Part shown: positions 63,896-64,000 of the stretch, piece after piece | Numbering within the stretch: position 1 is the stretch's first letter | How the letters are laid out: the number at the start of each line of letters is the position of its first letter | Source of the DNA: HGM11367 sp964600435 | GTDB taxonomy: Bacteria; Bacillota; Clostridia; Christensenellales; UBA1242 | Reading direction: 5' to 3' | Assembly: GCA_964600435.1 (NCBI GenBank) | Contig: CAZRJB010000006.1 | Span: 5,127-69,126 of the forward strand | Length of the DNA: 64,000 bases | The notes under the pieces: model-generated | The model's database searches: none | What the model saw: only the letters and a program-made list of their open reading frames with translations | What the model was told of the DNA's origin: nothing | Translations under genes and position numbers: made by a program

Positions 63896-64000
63896 TTATT
63901 TATCTTTTGCAATGACGATAGTGCCGTTAGGACATACTATGGCATAAAAAAGATTTTTAATAATTTTCTTAAAAAGCACAAACTCGATAATCTTGGCATA
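63896..64000 (-). CDS. 3' end of a gene cut by the window edge
   Basis: The last 34 codons of a minus-strand frame (ending AIVCPNGTIVIAKDK, TAA) run to the right edge. Composition is protein-like but too short to name. Confidence 0.4.
   Translation of the reverse strand, partial: YAKIIEFVLFKKIIKNLFYAIVCPNGTIVIAKDK

Overview
The window is AT-rich bacterial chromosome from a low-GC, Gram-positive-type (Bacillota/Clostridia-like) organism. TGA, TAA and TAG all act as stops and TGG encodes Trp. The support is AAGGAGG-type ribosome sites, sigma-A promoters (TTGACA-17-TATAAT), a Bacillus-type parS sequence, BcrAB-type ABC transporters, an RsgI-like lipoprotein, RecD2, NrnA and soj/spo0J-type partition genes. 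The many large secreted or membrane-anchored proteins (LRR, collagen-like, beta-helix, Cys-pair repeats) would fit an uncultured gut-type Clostridia lineage, but that is inference. The two perfect parS sites suggest the replication origin is not far away. No rRNA, CRISPR array, phage or insertion sequence is visible.

Layout. 0-8 kb: one very large minus-strand surface protein whose reading frame is split by a single in-frame TAA (1864-1866). 8-13 kb: an orphan VirD4/TraG-like ATPase, leuS and two tRNAs (Met, Glu). 13-18 kb: a minus-strand regulator/RSH pair with coupled starts, then iscS-iscU behind a promoter carrying an IscR-like palindrome, then a DUF11 protein. 18-28 kb: nrnA, a SIMPL protein, an XRE regulator divergent from an LRR surface protein, a collagen-like protein followed by a striking cloverleaf-shaped inverted-repeat element, a GNAT acetyltransferase, an HExxH protein and a glycosyltransferase. 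28-36.5 kb: recD2, parS-parA-parB-parS, a previously easily missed 57-residue membrane peptide, ArsR, tmk, a fusion of two apparently inactive enzyme domains, and an SDR-iscR operon. 36.7-46.3 kb: RsgI-like lipoprotein, membrane protein, then a two-component system, cardiolipin synthase and two tandemly duplicated BcrAB-type ABC transporters that share an 11-bp-periodic direct-repeat operator. 46.4-51 kb: tRNA-His, metG, and a two-gene module resembling a toxin-antitoxin pair with an unusually long PIN protein. 51-64 kb: TetR plus a 3052-residue surface protein, a small membrane protein with the same Cys module, decayed DNA with long inverted repeats and a HAD-hydrolase remnant, an XRE regulator and an N-formylglutamate amidohydrolase-like gene.

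How the parts fit. The two-component system at 38.9-40.6 kb probably controls itself and the ABC transporters downstream, as an envelope-stress or peptide-resistance circuit. IscR (36.1 kb) probably represses iscSU (16-17 kb) through the palindrome at 17402-17414. Four genes (GNAT, recD2, the 309-residue membrane protein, the amidohydrolase) have their -10 box 6-8 bases before ATG and look leaderless. Best candidates for something undescribed are the 84-base cloverleaf (24171-24254), the long-PIN module (49532-50825), the double pseudoenzyme (33942-35132) and the RSH with decayed synthetase next to a novel HTH-sensor (13200-15585).
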